A DNA stretch of 64,000 bases from Streptomyces ruber (GCF_014648075.1 NZ_BMQK01000002.1:1-64000), one strand, 5' to 3'; counted from the stretch's first letter, positions 10,309 to 19,861 are shown. Numbers and translations are program-made. Notes: generated from the sequence alone by a model not told the origin.

Positions 10309-10986
10309 ATGGTGCAGAAGGCCAAGATCCTCCTGGTCGATGACCGGCCGGAGAATCTGCTGGCGCTGGAGGCCATTCTCTCCGCGCTCGATCAGACACT
10401 GGTGCGGGCATCGTCCGGGGAGGAAGCGCTCAAAGCGCTGCTGACGGACGACTTCGCGGTCATTCTGCTGGACGTCCAGATGCCGGGCATGGACGGTTTC
10501 GAAACGGCCGCGCACATCAAGCGGCGGGAGCGGACCCGGGACATCCCGATCATCTTCCTCACCGCCATCAACCACGGGCCGCACCACACCTTCCGCGGGT
10601 ACGCGGCAGGCGCGGTCGACTACATCTCCAAGCCGTTCGACCCATGGGTGCTGCGCGCCAAGGTCTCCGTGTTCGTCGAGCTGTACATGAAGAACTGCCA
10701 GCTCAGGGAGCAGGCCGCGCTGCTGCGGCTGCAGCTCGAGGGCGGCTCGGCCGCCGGTGACAGCAAGGAACCGACGGGAATCATCGCGGAGCTCTCCGCG
10801 CGGCTCGCCGCGGTCGAGGAGCAGGCCGAGGCGCTCTCCAAGCAGCTGGACGAGGAGTCGGCGGACGCCGCGGTGGTGGCCACGGCCGCCCACCTCGAAC
10901 GCAAGCTGTCGGGGCTGCGTGGCGCGCTGGACGCCCTCGAACCGGGCACGGGCAGCGGAACGCCTTCCGTGCCGTCGCAGAACTGA
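10309..10986 (+). CDS. osaB: OsaB-type response regulator with C-terminal coiled coil
   Basis: 225 residues from ATG 10309, preceded by GAGGAGGG at suitable spacing. Residues 4-125 form a receiver: acidic pair D11-D12 (LLVDDRP), phosphorylation site D55 in [11 protein letters not shown], switch Thr in FLTAI and Lys in ISKPFDP. No DNA-binding domain follows. Residues 125-205 are helical with heptad-like spacing ([12 protein letters not shown], then a stretch around [14 protein letters not shown]) and probably dimerise. In S. coelicolor OsaB is the partner of the hybrid kinase OsaA and is needed for growth and sporulation under osmotic stress. Output is therefore likely through protein contacts. 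It is a separate transcription unit from osaA, given the hairpin and the 381-bp gap. Confidence 0.9.
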   Translation: MVQKAKILLVDDRPENLLALEAILSALDQTLVRASSGEEALKALLTDDFAVILLDVQMPGMDGFETAAHIKRRERTRDIPIIFLTAINHGPHHTFRGYAAGAVDYISKPFDPWVLRAKVSVFVELYMKNCQLREQAALLRLQLEGGSAAGDSKEPTGIIAELSARLAAVEEQAEALSKQLDEESADAAVVATAAHLERKLSGLRGALDALEPGTGSGTPSVPSQN

Positions 10987-11175
10987 CAGCGGCTCGCGGA
11001 GGGCTCCCCGCCACCGCCACCGGGCCGCGCGAGTCGCGCCGCGTTGCGGCAGGCGGCGTAAGCCCCGTGACGGGAAGTCAGGGCGTCGCACGGGCCGCGT
11101 CAATTCCTCGTTCCCCCGGATACGACACGAACGGGTGAAGCATTGGGCACACGTGTCCGTTGTGGTCTCCGACGG

Positions 11176-11181
11176 TAATCT
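11176..11181 (+). promoter_or_regulatory. -10 hexamer for probably leaderless ftsK
   Basis: TAATCT lies 7 nt before the ftsK ATG and there is no Shine-Dalgarno, the layout expected for a leaderless mRNA. The -35 is not clear. Confidence 0.45.
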
Positions 11182-11188
11182 CACACTC

Positions 11189-13918
11189 ATGGCCTCACGT
11201 CAGCCCGCAGCCAAGAAGCCGCCCGCGAAGAAGGCGGCCGCCCCCACCAAGGCTCCGGTGAAGAAGGCCCCCGCGAAAAGGCCCGCCGCGCGGAAGGCGC
11301 CCGCCAGGAAGGCGGCGGTGAGGAAGGCTCCACCGAAGCCGGCACCCAGCCCGACCGGGGGCGTGTACAGGCTTGTGCGCGCTGTCTGGCTCGGTGCCGC
11401 GCATGCCGTCGGCGCCGTGTTCCGAGGCGTGGGGCAGGGCGCGCGGAATCTCGACCCGGCGCACCGCAAGGACGGCGTCGCGCTGCTGCTGCTCGCCCTC
11501 GCGCTGATCGTCGCCGCCGGCACCTGGTCCAGCCTGCAGGGACCGGTCGGCGACCTCGTCGAGATGCTCGTCACCGGTGCCTTCGGCCGGCTCGATCTGC
11601 TGGCGCCGATCCTGCTCGCGGTGGTCGCCGTACGGTTCATCCGCCACCCCGAGAAGCCCGAGGCCAACGGGCGCATCGTGATCGGCCTGTCGGCGCTCGT
11701 CATCGGCGTGCTCGGGCAGGTGCACATCGCGTGCGGGTCGCCCGCGCGCAGCGACGGCATGCAGGGGATACGGGACGCCGGGGGCCTCATCGGCTGGGGC
11801 GCGGCGAGCCCGCTGACGTTCACCATGGGCGAGGTGCTGGCCGTACCGCTGCTCGTGCTGCTGACGGTCTTCGGGCTGCTCGTCGTCACGGCGACCCCGG
11901 TGAACGCCGTCCCGCAGCGGCTGCGGCAGCTCGGCCAGAAGCTCGGCATCATCCAGGACGACGCCGGCCGGGCGTACACCGATGACGACGAGCGGTACGA
12001 GGAACAGTGGCGCGAGGCGCTGCCCGCGCGCTCCCGCCGGCGCGGTCCCGCCCCGCAGGGCTACGACGCCGACGAGGCCGAGCAGGACGAGCTCGCACAG
12101 CGCCGTGGGCGCTCGCGGCGCTCCAGGGCGTCGCAGTCCGACCCGAACCGCCCGAAGGGCGCCGTGGACGTCGCCGCGGCCGCCGCGGCCGAGCTCGACG
12201 GCGCCGTCCTGCACGGCATGCCGCCCTCTCCGGTCGTCGCCGACCTCACCCAGGGCGTCACCGCCGAGCGCCAGGGCCGCGAGGAGACCACACCCGTCCC
12301 CGCGGCGCGCACCAAGGAACCCGCGCGGCCCGCCGCCAAGGCCTCCCGGCCGGAGACGAGCGGCGCGGTCCCGGACCTCACCAAGGCTCCCCCGGAGGCC
12401 CCCCGCGACCTCCCCGCGCGCGCGGAGCAGCTCCAGCTCTCCGGCGACATCACCTACGCGCTGCCGTCCATGGACCTGCTGGAGCGCGGCGGACCCGGCA
12501 AGGCGCGCAGCGCGGCCAACGACGCCGTCGTCGACTCGCTCACCACCGTCTTCACCGAGTTCAAGGTGGACGCCCGGGTCACCGGCTTCACCCGCGGGCC
12601 GACGGTCACCCGGTACGAGATCGAGCTCGGCCCGGCCGTGAAGGTCGAGCGGATCACGGCGCTCACCAAGAACATCGCGTACGCCGTCGCCAGCCCCGAC
12701 GTGCGGATCATCAGCCCGATCCCCGGCAAGTCCGCGGTCGGCATCGAGATCCCCAACACCGACCGCGAGATGGTCAACCTCGGCGACGTGCTGCGGCTCG
12801 CGGAGTCCGCGGAGGACGACGACCCGATGCTGGTCGCGTTCGGCAAGGACGTCGAGGGCGGCTACGTCATGCACTCGCTGGCGAAGATGCCGCACATGCT
12901 GGTCGCCGGCGCCACCGGCTCCGGCAAGTCGTCCTGCATCAACTGTCTGATCACCTCGGTCATGATGCGGGCGACCCCGGAGGACGTCCGGATGATCCTG
13001 GTCGACCCCAAGCGCGTGGAGCTGACCGCGTACGAGGGCATCCCGCACCTCATCACGCCGATCATCACCAACCCGAAGCGGGCCGCCGAGGCGCTCCAGT
13101 GGGTCGTGCGGGAGATGGACCTCCGGTACGACGACCTGGCCGCCTTCGGCTACCGGCACATCGACGACTTCAACCGCGCGGTGCGCGAGGGGAAGGTCAA
13201 GCCGCCGGAGGGCAGCGAGCGCGAGCTCCAGCCGTACCCGTACCTGCTGGTGATCGTCGACGAGCTGGCCGACCTGATGATGGTGGCGCCCCGGGACGTC
13301 GAGGACGCCATCGTGCGCATCACGCAGCTCGCGCGCGCAGCCGGCATCCATCTGGTGCTCGCCACGCAGCGCCCGTCCGTGGACGTCGTCACCGGTCTGA
13401 TCAAGGCGAACGTGCCGTCGCGGCTCGCCTTCGCCACCTCCTCGCTCGCCGACTCGCGCGTCATCCTGGACCAGCCCGGCGCCGAGAAGCTGATCGGCAA
13501 GGGCGACGGGCTGTTCCTGCCGATGGGTGCGAACAAGCCGGTCCGTATGCAGGGCGCCTTCGTGACCGAGGAGGAGGTCGCGGGGGTCGTCCGGCACTGC
13601 AAGGAGCAGATGACGCCGGTCTTCCGGGACGACGTCGTGGTCGGCACCCAGCAGAAGAAGGAGATCGACGAGGACATCGGCGACGACCTGGACCTGCTGT
13701 GCCAGGCGGCCGAGCTGGTCGTCTCCACGCAGTTCGGCTCCACCTCGATGCTCCAGCGCAAGCTGCGGGTGGGCTTCGCCAAGGCGGGGCGGCTGATGGA
13801 CCTGATGGAGTCCCGGAACATCGTGGGGCCCAGTGAGGGCTCCAAGGCGCGGGACGTCCTGGTCAAACCCGACGATCTGGACGGTGTGCTGGCGACACTC
13901 CGTGGGGAGGATTCCTAG
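11189..13918 (+). CDS. ftsK: FtsK/SpoIIIE DNA translocase
   Basis: 909 residues from ATG 11189. It moves chromosome ends through the closing septum, in Streptomyces mainly at sporulation. A Lys/Ala/Pro-rich tail (1-55) is followed by four membrane helices (about 90-240), a charged linker (about 250-415) and the FtsK motor. Walker A GATGSGKSS is at about 573-581 and Walker B LLVIVDELAD is near 686. The C-terminal winged-helix gamma domain (about 825-900) normally reads polar DNA sequences. Length is usual for actinomycetes. No SD is visible; a TAATCT hexamer 7 nt upstream suggests a leaderless transcript. Longer upstream starts in the same frame are not supported. Confidence 0.95.
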   Translation: MASRQPAAKKPPAKKAAAPTKAPVKKAPAKRPAARKAPARKAAVRKAPPKPAPSPTGGVYRLVRAVWLGAAHAVGAVFRGVGQGARNLDPAHRKDGVALLLLALALIVAAGTWSSLQGPVGDLVEMLVTGAFGRLDLLAPILLAVVAVRFIRHPEKPEANGRIVIGLSALVIGVLGQVHIACGSPARSDGMQGIRDAGGLIGWGAASPLTFTMGEVLAVPLLVLLTVFGLLVVTATPVNAVPQRLRQLGQKLGIIQDDAGRAYTDDDERYEEQWREALPARSRRRGPAPQGYDADEAEQDELAQRRGRSRRSRASQSDPNRPKGAVDVAAAAAAELDGAVLHGMPPSPVVADLTQGVTAERQGREETTPVPAARTKEPARPAAKASRPETSGAVPDLTKAPPEAPRDLPARAEQLQLSGDITYALPSMDLLERGGPGKARSAANDAVVDSLTTVFTEFKVDARVTGFTRGPTVTRYEIELGPAVKVERITALTKNIAYAVASPDVRIISPIPGKSAVGIEIPNTDREMVNLGDVLRLAESAEDDDPMLVAFGKDVEGGYVMHSLAKMPHMLVAGATGSGKSSCINCLITSVMMRATPEDVRMILVDPKRVELTAYEGIPHLITPIITNPKRAAEALQWVVREMDLRYDDLAAFGYRHIDDFNRAVREGKVKPPEGSERELQPYPYLLVIVDELADLMMVAPRDVEDAIVRITQLARAAGIHLVLATQRPSVDVVTGLIKANVPSRLAFATSSLADSRVILDQPGAEKLIGKGDGLFLPMGANKPVRMQGAFVTEEEVAGVVRHCKEQMTPVFRDDVVVGTQQKKEIDEDIGDDLDLLCQAAELVVSTQFGSTSMLQRKLRVGFAKAGRLMDLMESRNIVGPSEGSKARDVLVKPDDLDGVLATLRGEDS

Positions 13919-14192
13919 AGCCCGGGCGTCGGCCGGTTCCGCACGCGTACGCGTGACGGGGCCGGGTAGGTGACCGTGACTCACCCGTAAGGAACCGGTG
14001 AGCAACCGTTTCCCTCCGGCATACGTCAAGTTGAGGGAGGGGACAGTCGGCTGTCCCACCCTTGTCCCACCCGCAGGATGTCGGGCCATTCTGATGGCGT
14101 ACAAAGTCCCACCGCCCGGTTGCCCCACCCTTTCGTACCACCCCTAGACTGAACCTCCAGCACAGGTGGCTACACCCTCGAAAGGCGCCCCC

Positions 14193-15053
14193 GTGTCCAT
14201 CGGCAATCCCTCTGACGGCAACTCCTCCGAAGACGAGCGTCCGTTCGACATCGAACAGGACGAACACGAGGCGGAACGCCCCTCGATCGGTCACGTCCTC
14301 AGGCAGGCGCGCATCGCGGCCGGGCTGACCGTGGACGACGTCAGCAACGCCACCCGGGTCCGCATCGCCATCGTGCACGCGATCGAACAGGACGACTTCG
14401 CGCCCTGCGGCGGCGACGTCTACGCGCGCGGGCACATCCGCACGCTGGCGCGCGCGGTGCACGTCGATCCCGAGCCGCTGCTCGCCCAGTACGACGGCGA
14501 TCACGGCGGGCGGCCCGCACCCACCCCGGCGGCCCCGCTCTTCGAGGCGGAGCGCATCCGTCCCGAACGCCGTGGCCCCAACTGGACCGCGGCCATGGTC
14601 GCCGCCATCGTCGCGGTGATCGGGTTCGTCGGCTTCACGCTGTTCAACGGCGACGACGGAGACAGCGGGACGACGCAGGTCGCCGAGGGCTCCACGCCGA
14701 CGACGAGCAAGCCCGCCTCGCAGGCACCGGAGGCCGAGAAGCCCGAGACGGAGCCCGAACCCTCGGACAGCGCCATCGCGGCGGCCCCCCGCGACAAGGT
14801 GACCGTCCAGGTGAGCGCCGTCGACGGCCGCAGCTGGATCTCCGCCAAGGACCACAGCGGCCGGCTGCTCTTCGACGGGCTGCTGAAGCAGGGCGACACC
14901 CAGACCTTCCAGGACCAGCAGCAGATCGACCTCGTCCTCGGCGACGCGGGCGCGATCCAGCTGTACGTCAACGGCAAGAAGATCGAGGACGAGTTCCGGG
15001 CGGGCGCGGTCGAGCGCTTGACGTACACCAAGGGTGACCCCGAGGCCGGATAG
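14193..15053 (+). CDS. RodZ-like membrane protein with N-terminal HTH
   Basis: 286 residues from GTG 14193 (AAAGG 8 nt upstream); GTG 14166 is a weaker alternative. An acidic N-terminus leads to an HTH_25-type helix-turn-helix (about 30-95, [20 protein letters not shown]), a single membrane helix (about 131-151), a Thr/Ser/Pro/Glu-rich spacer and a DUF4115-like extracytoplasmic domain (about 195-286). This is the domain order of RodZ, which links MreB filaments to wall synthesis in rods. A Streptomyces role in wall or spore-wall assembly is inferred. Its position between ftsK and rimO is conserved in actinomycetes as far as I recall. Confidence 0.82.
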   Translation: MSIGNPSDGNSSEDERPFDIEQDEHEAERPSIGHVLRQARIAAGLTVDDVSNATRVRIAIVHAIEQDDFAPCGGDVYARGHIRTLARAVHVDPEPLLAQYDGDHGGRPAPTPAAPLFEAERIRPERRGPNWTAAMVAAIVAVIGFVGFTLFNGDDGDSGTTQVAEGSTPTTSKPASQAPEAEKPETEPEPSDSAIAAAPRDKVTVQVSAVDGRSWISAKDHSGRLLFDGLLKQGDTQTFQDQQQIDLVLGDAGAIQLYVNGKKIEDEFRAGAVERLTYTKGDPEAG

Positions 15054-15156
15054 GCGCAGGCCGGAGCGGACCGAGGGACACCGCACGGGGACACGGGGAC
15101 ACGGGGTTGGCCGGGATCGGCCAACCCCGTCGACGTGGGTCGTCAGTAGGACGAAG

Positions 15157-15162
15157 TAGTCT
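15157..15162 (+). promoter_or_regulatory. -10 hexamer for probably leaderless rimO
   Basis: TAGTCT lies 7 nt before the ATG and no SD is present. Confidence 0.42.
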
Positions 15163-15169
15163 TGAGCCC

Positions 15170-16642
15170 ATGCCTGAACGCCGTACCGTCGCACTGGTCA
15201 CTCTCGGCTGCGCCCGTAACGAGGTGGACTCGGAGGAGCTCGCAGGCCGCTTGGAGGCGGACGGCTGGGAGCTCGTGGAGGACGCCGAGGACGCGGACGT
15301 CGCCGTCGTCAACACGTGCGGCTTCGTCGAGGCCGCCAAGAAGGACTCCGTGGACGCGCTCCTGGAGGCCAACGACCTCAAGGGCCACGGCAGAACCCAG
15401 GCCGTCGTGGCGGTCGGCTGCATGGCCGAGCGGTACGGCAAGGACCTGGCCGAGGCGCTGCCCGAGGCCGACGGCGTGCTCGGGTTCGACGACTACGCGA
15501 ACATCTCCGACCGGCTCCAGACCATTCTGTCCGGCGGCATCCACGCCTCGCACACCCCGAAGGACCGGCGCAAGCTGCTGCCGATCAGTCCCGCCGAGCG
15601 GCAGAGCGCGGGCGCGGACGTGGCCCTGCCCGGGCATGCCCCGGCCGACCTCCCGGACGGCCTCGCCCCGGCCTCGGGCCCCCGCGCGCCCCTGCGCCGC
15701 CGGCTGGACGGCTCGCCCGTCGCCTCGGTGAAGCTCGCCTCCGGCTGCGACCGGCGGTGCTCCTTCTGCGCCATCCCGTCCTTCCGCGGCTCCTTCATCT
15801 CGCGCCGGCCCAGCGACGTGCTGAACGAGGCGCGCTGGCTCGCCGGGCAGGGCGTCAAGGAGATCATGCTGGTCTCCGAGAACAACACCTCGTACGGCAA
15901 GGACCTCGGCGACATCCGGCTGCTGGAGTCGCTGCTGCCCGAGCTCGCCGAGGTGGACGGCATCGAGCGGGTGCGCGTCAGTTATCTGCAGCCCGCCGAG
16001 ATGCGGCCCGGGCTCATCGACGTGCTCACCTCCACGCCGAAGGTGGCGCCCTACTTCGACCTGTCCTTCCAGCACTCCGCCCCCGGTGTGCTGCGCGCCA
16101 TGCGGCGCTTCGGCGACACCGACCGCTTCCTGGAACTGCTCGACACGATCCGCGCCAAGGCCCCGCAGGCCGGTGTCCGCTCCAACTTCATCGTCGGTTT
16201 CCCCGGCGAGACCGAGGACGACCTGGCGGAGCTGGAGCGCTTCCTGAGCGGCGCGCGGCTGGACGCGATCGGTGTCTTCGGGTACTCCGACGAGGAGGGC
16301 ACCGAGGCCGCGACATACGAGAACAAGCTGGACGAGGACGTGGTCGCCGACCGTCTCGCGCGCGTGTCCCGGCTGGCGGAGGAGCTGGTCTCGCAGCGCG
16401 CCGAGGAGCGCGTCGGCGAGACGCTGCAGGTACTGGTCGAGTCGGTCGACGGTGAGGACGGTGCGTACGGCCGCGCCGCGCACCAGGCACCCGAGACGGA
16501 CGGCCAGGTGGTGTTCACGAGCCGCGAGGGGCTGCGCGTCGGTCTCGTGGTCGAGGCGAAGGTGATCGGTACGGAGGGCGTCGACCTGGTGGCCGAGCCG
16601 CTCCCGGGCCCGTCCGTGAGCGGCGAGGAGGAGGCCAGATGA
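15170..16642 (+). CDS. rimO: Ribosomal protein S12 methylthiotransferase RimO
   Basis: 490 residues from ATG 15170. Radical-SAM enzyme that adds a methylthio group to the conserved Asp of ribosomal protein S12. The N-terminal UPF0004 domain holds the three cysteines of the auxiliary iron-sulfur cluster (LGCARN, NTCGFV, GCMAE). The radical-SAM CX3CX2C is CDRRCSFC at 193-200, followed by FRGSFISR and the C-terminal TRAM domain. A Pro/Ala/Arg-rich linker (about 140-185) is typical of actinobacterial RimO. The start lacks an SD and has TAGTCT 7 nt upstream, suggesting leaderless mRNA. Its stop overlaps the pgsA start (ATGA), so the two are coupled. Confidence 0.94.
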   Translation: MPERRTVALVTLGCARNEVDSEELAGRLEADGWELVEDAEDADVAVVNTCGFVEAAKKDSVDALLEANDLKGHGRTQAVVAVGCMAERYGKDLAEALPEADGVLGFDDYANISDRLQTILSGGIHASHTPKDRRKLLPISPAERQSAGADVALPGHAPADLPDGLAPASGPRAPLRRRLDGSPVASVKLASGCDRRCSFCAIPSFRGSFISRRPSDVLNEARWLAGQGVKEIMLVSENNTSYGKDLGDIRLLESLLPELAEVDGIERVRVSYLQPAEMRPGLIDVLTSTPKVAPYFDLSFQHSAPGVLRAMRRFGDTDRFLELLDTIRAKAPQAGVRSNFIVGFPGETEDDLAELERFLSGARLDAIGVFGYSDEEGTEAATYENKLDEDVVADRLARVSRLAEELVSQRAEERVGETLQVLVESVDGEDGAYGRAAHQAPETDGQVVFTSREGLRVGLVVEAKVIGTEGVDLVAEPLPGPSVSGEEEAR

Positions 16643-17325
16643 CGGGAGTCCCGGCATCCGCGGCGGGCGGTTCCCCCGGCGCTCCGGGGGGCACCAAGCC
16701 CGTACGCGGTGGGAAGCTGGGCGCTGCCGCCGTCGACCAGGCCAGCCTCTGGAACATCGCGAACGTCCTGACCATGCTGCGGCTGGTCCTCGTGCCGGGT
16801 TTCGTCGCGCTGATGCTGATGGACGGCGGATACGACCCGGTGTGGCGCGCCTGGGCCTGGGCTGCCTTCGCCGTCGCCATGATCACCGACGTCTTCGACG
16901 GGCACCTGGCGCGCACGTACAACCTCGTCACCGATTTCGGGAAGATCGCCGACCCGATAGCGGACAAGGCGATCATGGGCGCGGCGCTGGTCTGTCTCTC
17001 CGCGCTGGGCGATCTGCCGTGGTGGGTGACGGGCGTCATCCTCGGCCGGGAACTCGGTATCACCCTGCTGCGTTTCCTGGTCATCCGGTACGGCGTCATC
17101 CCCGCGAGCCGCGGCGGCAAGATGAAGACGCTGGCGCAGGGCACTGCCGTGGGCATGTACGTGCTGGCGCTGACTGGACCCCTGGCGACCCTGAGGTTCT
17201 GGGTGATGGCCGTGGCGGTCGCGCTGACCGTGGTGACCGGACTCGACTACGTAAGACAGGCCATTGTGCTGCGGAGGCGAGGAATGGCCGAGCGCAAGGC
17301 CGTGTTGAAGGAGGCGGAAGGGTGA
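16639..17325 (+). CDS. pgsA: CDP-alcohol phosphatidyltransferase, PgsA type
   Basis: 228 residues, ATG overlapping the rimO stop by 4 nt. It transfers a phosphatidyl group from CDP-diacylglycerol to glycerol-3-phosphate, a step to phosphatidylglycerol and cardiolipin. The signature DGx2ARx8Gx3Dx3D is intact and begins at D87 (FDGHLAR ... DPIADK). About six membrane helices follow a Gly/Pro-rich N-terminus of 30 residues. The neighbourhood ftsK-rimO-pgsA-cinA-clgR is shared with corynebacteria and mycobacteria. Exact substrate within the CDP-alcohol family is inferred. Confidence 0.9.
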   Translation: MTGVPASAAGGSPGAPGGTKPVRGGKLGAAAVDQASLWNIANVLTMLRLVLVPGFVALMLMDGGYDPVWRAWAWAAFAVAMITDVFDGHLARTYNLVTDFGKIADPIADKAIMGAALVCLSALGDLPWWVTGVILGRELGITLLRFLVIRYGVIPASRGGKMKTLAQGTAVGMYVLALTGPLATLRFWVMAVAVALTVVTGLDYVRQAIVLRRRGMAERKAVLKEAEG

Positions 17326-17867
17326 GTTCCGAGGTCGCCGACGTGCTGCGACTACTGACGGTGAGGCGGGAGACCCTCGCCGTCGCCGAGTCGCTGACCG
17401 GTGGTCTGGTGGCCGCGGAGATCACTGCGGTCCCTGGGGCCTCGCGGGCCTTCCGGGGGTCGGTGACCGCGTACGCCACGGAACTCAAACGGGAACTGCT
17501 GGGTGTCGACGGCACCTTGCTGGCGGCACACGGAGCGGTACATCCGCAGGTGGCGGCCCAGATGGCGGCCGGAGTGCGCAGAGCGCTCGGCGCGGACTGG
17601 GGGATCGCGACCACCGGCGTCGCGGGCCCCGATGCACAGGACGGGCAGCCGGTCGGCACCGTCTTCGTAGCGGTCGACGGGCCCGGCGACCCGGATTCCG
17701 GCGACGGCGGTGGCCGGAAAGTGTCCTCTCTACGGTTGAACGGCGACCGGGCGGAAATCCGTATGGAGAGTGTACGGAGCGTACTCGCCCTGCTGCTTCA
17801 GGAGCTCGCGGGCGAACAGAGCGGGAATGAGCGGGCACAGGATACGGAACAGAACGGGGGGACTTGA
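17322..17867 (+). CDS. cinA: CinA C-terminal-type nicotinamide-nucleotide amidohydrolase
   Basis: 181 residues from GTG 17322, overlapping the pgsA stop (GTGA) with AGGAGGCGGAAG upstream. It corresponds to the stand-alone CinA C-terminal (PncC) domain, which deamidates NMN to nicotinate mononucleotide in pyridine-nucleotide recycling. Visible motifs are AESLTGG (20-26), where the catalytic Ser lies, FRGSVTAYAT and GIATTGVAGPD. The N-terminal MoCF-like domain of long CinA is absent. It is the third gene of a coupled rimO-pgsA-cinA set. An acidic GN-rich tail follows the domain. Confidence 0.88.
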   Translation: MSSEVADVLRLLTVRRETLAVAESLTGGLVAAEITAVPGASRAFRGSVTAYATELKRELLGVDGTLLAAHGAVHPQVAAQMAAGVRRALGADWGIATTGVAGPDAQDGQPVGTVFVAVDGPGDPDSGDGGGRKVSSLRLNGDRAEIRMESVRSVLALLLQELAGEQSGNERAQDTEQNGGT

Positions 17868-17976
17868 TGTTTGCAGCCCTGAGTGAACACGACAGCGCTC
17901 CCCGCACGGCCGCGGCACGAGGCGGTACGGTGGGGCGTGAAGGATGCGGTTACGCGGTCCGAGGAGGGAGCCACCG

Positions 17977-18354
17977 ATGATTCTGCTCCGTCGCCTGCTG
18001 GGTGACGTGCTGCGTCGGCAGCGCCAGCGCCAGGGCCGTACTCTGCGCGAAGTCTCCTCGTCCGCCCGAGTCTCACTCGGCTATCTTTCCGAGGTGGAGC
18101 GGGGGCAGAAGGAGGCTTCCTCCGAACTGCTCTCCGCGATCTGCGACGCGCTGGACGTACGGTTGTCCGAGCTCATGCGGGAAGTGAGCGACGAGCTCGC
18201 CCTCGCGGAGCTGGCCCAGTCGGCATCGGCCACCGAACCGGTGCCCGCACCAGCGCGCCGTCCCATGCTGAACTCCGTCTCGGTGACCGGTGTGTCACCG
18301 GAGCGGGTCACGATCAAGGCGCCTGCCGAGGCGGTGGACGTCGTCGCCGCGTGA
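17977..18354 (+). CDS. clgR: ClgR-type XRE-family transcriptional activator
   Basis: 125 residues from ATG 17977 with a strong GGAGGGAG 6 nt upstream. Residues 10-68 are a Cro/CI HTH ([20 protein letters not shown], then VERGQKEAS). The rest is a short tail. Position after ftsK-pgsA-cinA and the HTH match ClgR, activator of clp and lon protease genes in actinomycetes. The protein ends VDVVAA. In S. lividans the two terminal alanines of ClgR are reported to be needed for its ClpP-dependent turnover, and that feature is present here. It probably has its own promoter in the 109-bp gap after cinA. Confidence 0.85.
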   Translation: MILLRRLLGDVLRRQRQRQGRTLREVSSSARVSLGYLSEVERGQKEASSELLSAICDALDVRLSELMREVSDELALAELAQSASATEPVPAPARRPMLNSVSVTGVSPERVTIKAPAEAVDVVAA

Positions 18355-18764
18355 GGTGCGCACACGGCTGAAGAACAGTCGAGAGGCCCCGGCCGGGGCC
18401 CTGTCCGGGACACCCGGAGGGGCCCCGGCCGGGGCTTTTCCGTATCCCTGTTTCGCGACAGGCCGTACTCCGCTTGCCGGTCCCCGGTACGGCGGTCATC
18501 GTGGAGAAGGCGGGGCCTGAGGCTGAGGAGCACGGGTGGCGCCTGTGGGCGGCGGTCACCGAGCGCGTACGGCGCACTCGGTGACCGGTGGGTGCGGAAC
18601 GCGCCGTCGTCACGTCGGTCGCGCTGTCGTCGTACCGGTGCGGTCGCGGTGCCTCTTCGTGCCCCCTGATGCGCCCTGCCGACTGATACGGACGGCTGCC
18701 TAATGTCGGACCGGAGGGCCCGATACGGCTCCGGAGAGCCGGGGCGGCCTGGAGGTGGCGGCCA
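18355..18764. other. Intergenic stretch with clgR terminator and a perfect palindrome
   Basis: 410 bp with no supported gene. It holds a double GC hairpin just after clgR and a 10-bp perfect inverted repeat GGTCACCGAG/CTCGGTGACC at 18554-18563 and 18577-18586 (13-nt loop). The last 60 bp should contain the promoter of the small downstream gene. Confidence 0.5.
18385..18438 (+). terminator. clgR terminator
   Basis: GGCCCCGGCCGGGGCC (18385-18400) is repeated at 18421-18436, each unit being self-complementary. The two can also pair with each other around a 20-nt loop. Four T follow (18436-18439 region), giving a plausible intrinsic terminator. Confidence 0.75.
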
Positions 18765-19001
18765 ATGCGGACAGTGCGCTGGGGGGCGGTACTGGGGTTC
18801 GGGGCGCTCTGGTGGTGGGGCACGCTGCGGATCGCGTGCGCCTCGGACGCGGGCCTGGTCGAGGCGACCGTCGCCGCCGGCGGATGGGGGCTGAGCCTGC
18901 TGCCGGTGCACTGCGCGCCGAAGGACCGGAGCGAGCCCGGCGACGCGCCCGCCACGGTGCCGTCGCCTCAGGCGGACGGTACCGTGCCCGGACCGCCGTG
19001 A
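18765..19001 (+). CDS. Small membrane-associated protein, unknown function
   Basis: 78 residues from ATG 18765, with a good GGAGGTGG 6-7 nt upstream that decides the frame over overlapping alternatives. Residues 6-25 (WGAVLGFGALWWWGTLR) could form a short membrane helix. Two cysteines (IACAS, PVHCAPK) could bridge or bind metal. The tail is Pro-rich. I recognise no domain; similar small proteins occur beside nei/lhr in Streptomyces, from memory. The stop codon lies inside a 15-bp repeat shared with the end of the facing nei gene. Confidence 0.6.
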   Translation: MRTVRWGAVLGFGALWWWGTLRIACASDAGLVEATVAAGGWGLSLLPVHCAPKDRSEPGDAPATVPSPQADGTVPGPP

Positions 19002-19039
19002 TCAGTACGTAGCCGTCCGTATGTCCGTGATCAGTACGT
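18996..19039. repeat. 15-bp direct repeat carrying both convergent stop codons
   Basis: CCGTGATCAGTACGT occurs at 18996-19010 and 19025-19039, 29 bp apart. The embedded TGATCA supplies TGA on both strands: the first copy stops the small + strand gene and the second stops the - strand nei gene. Confidence 0.8.
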
Positions 19040-19861
19040 CGTACGGCGGTGGCGGTGCTGTGAGCCGGCCGGGGCCGGGCCCGTCTGGCACGTCGGGCAC
19101 CAGTAGGAGACACGTTCTCCGGCGCCGTCGCCCTGGTAGGCCACGCGGACGGAGGTCCGGCAGCGCAGACACGGGCGGGGCGCTCGGCCGTACACGAAGA
19201 AGTCCGGGCGGGGCAGGCCCGTGGTGTTGCGGACCGGGCGGTCGCGGTTGACCTCCAGGAGCTTCTGGGCCAGGTGGGGGAGTTGCGCGGCATGGCCCGG
19301 CGGGAGGTCGCCGACCGGGAGCCACGGGGTGACCCGGAGCAGGAAGCAGAGCTCGCACTTGTAGACGTTGCCGATGCCGGCGAGGACGCGTTGGTCCAGG
19401 AGCGCCTCGCCGAGGGGGCGGGCGGGGTCGGCGAGCAGGTTGGCGAGGGCACGGTCGGGGTCCCAGTCGGGGCCGAGGAGATCGGGGCCCAGGTGACCGA
19501 CGGCGTGCTGCTCCTCGGAGGTGCGGATCAGCTCCAGGACCGGGAGGCGGTAGCCGACGGCCGTGCGGTCGGTGTTGCCGAGGACGGCACGGATCTGGTG
19601 CGAGGGACCGCCGCTCCAGCGCTGTCCGGCGGCGAACACCTTCCAGACGCCGTCCATCCGCAGGTGCGAGTGCAGCGTCAGGCCGCCCTCGATCCGGGCG
19701 AGGAGGTGCTTGCCGCGCGGAGTGACGTCCAGGACGGTACGACCGGTGAGGTCGGCGGTGGCGAACCGCGGTACCCGCAGGTCGGAGCGGGTCAGCACCG
19801 TGCCCGCGAGGGCGGTGTGCAGCCGGGCCGCGGCCTGCCAGACGGTGTCTCCTTCGGGCAT
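19031..19861 (-). CDS. nei: Fpg/Nei-family DNA glycosylase (endonuclease VIII type)
   Basis: 276 residues from ATG 19861. It removes oxidised bases and cleaves the abasic strand in base-excision repair. The mature N-terminus is PEGDTVW (catalytic Pro2 and Glu3). K51 lies in RGKHLLA. The helix-two-turn-helix region has LLDQRVLAGIGNVYKCE. A C-terminal zinc finger has CLRC and CPTC pairs, ending in an His/Arg-rich tail. Sequence at the N-terminus (EGDTVW) is closer to actinobacterial Nei than to Fpg (usually PELPEVE). It follows lhr on the same strand with a 95-bp gap. Confidence 0.92.
   Translation of the reverse strand: MPEGDTVWQAAARLHTALAGTVLTRSDLRVPRFATADLTGRTVLDVTPRGKHLLARIEGGLTLHSHLRMDGVWKVFAAGQRWSGGPSHQIRAVLGNTDRTAVGYRLPVLELIRTSEEQHAVGHLGPDLLGPDWDPDRALANLLADPARPLGEALLDQRVLAGIGNVYKCELCFLLRVTPWLPVGDLPPGHAAQLPHLAQKLLEVNRDRPVRNTTGLPRPDFFVYGRAPRPCLRCRTSVRVAYQGDGAGERVSYWCPTCQTGPAPAGSQHRHRRTTY

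Noticed and set aside
11195..14128. 977-codon minus-strand frame opposite ftsK
   Set aside because: It is a composition shadow of ftsK; all recognisable motifs are on the + strand.
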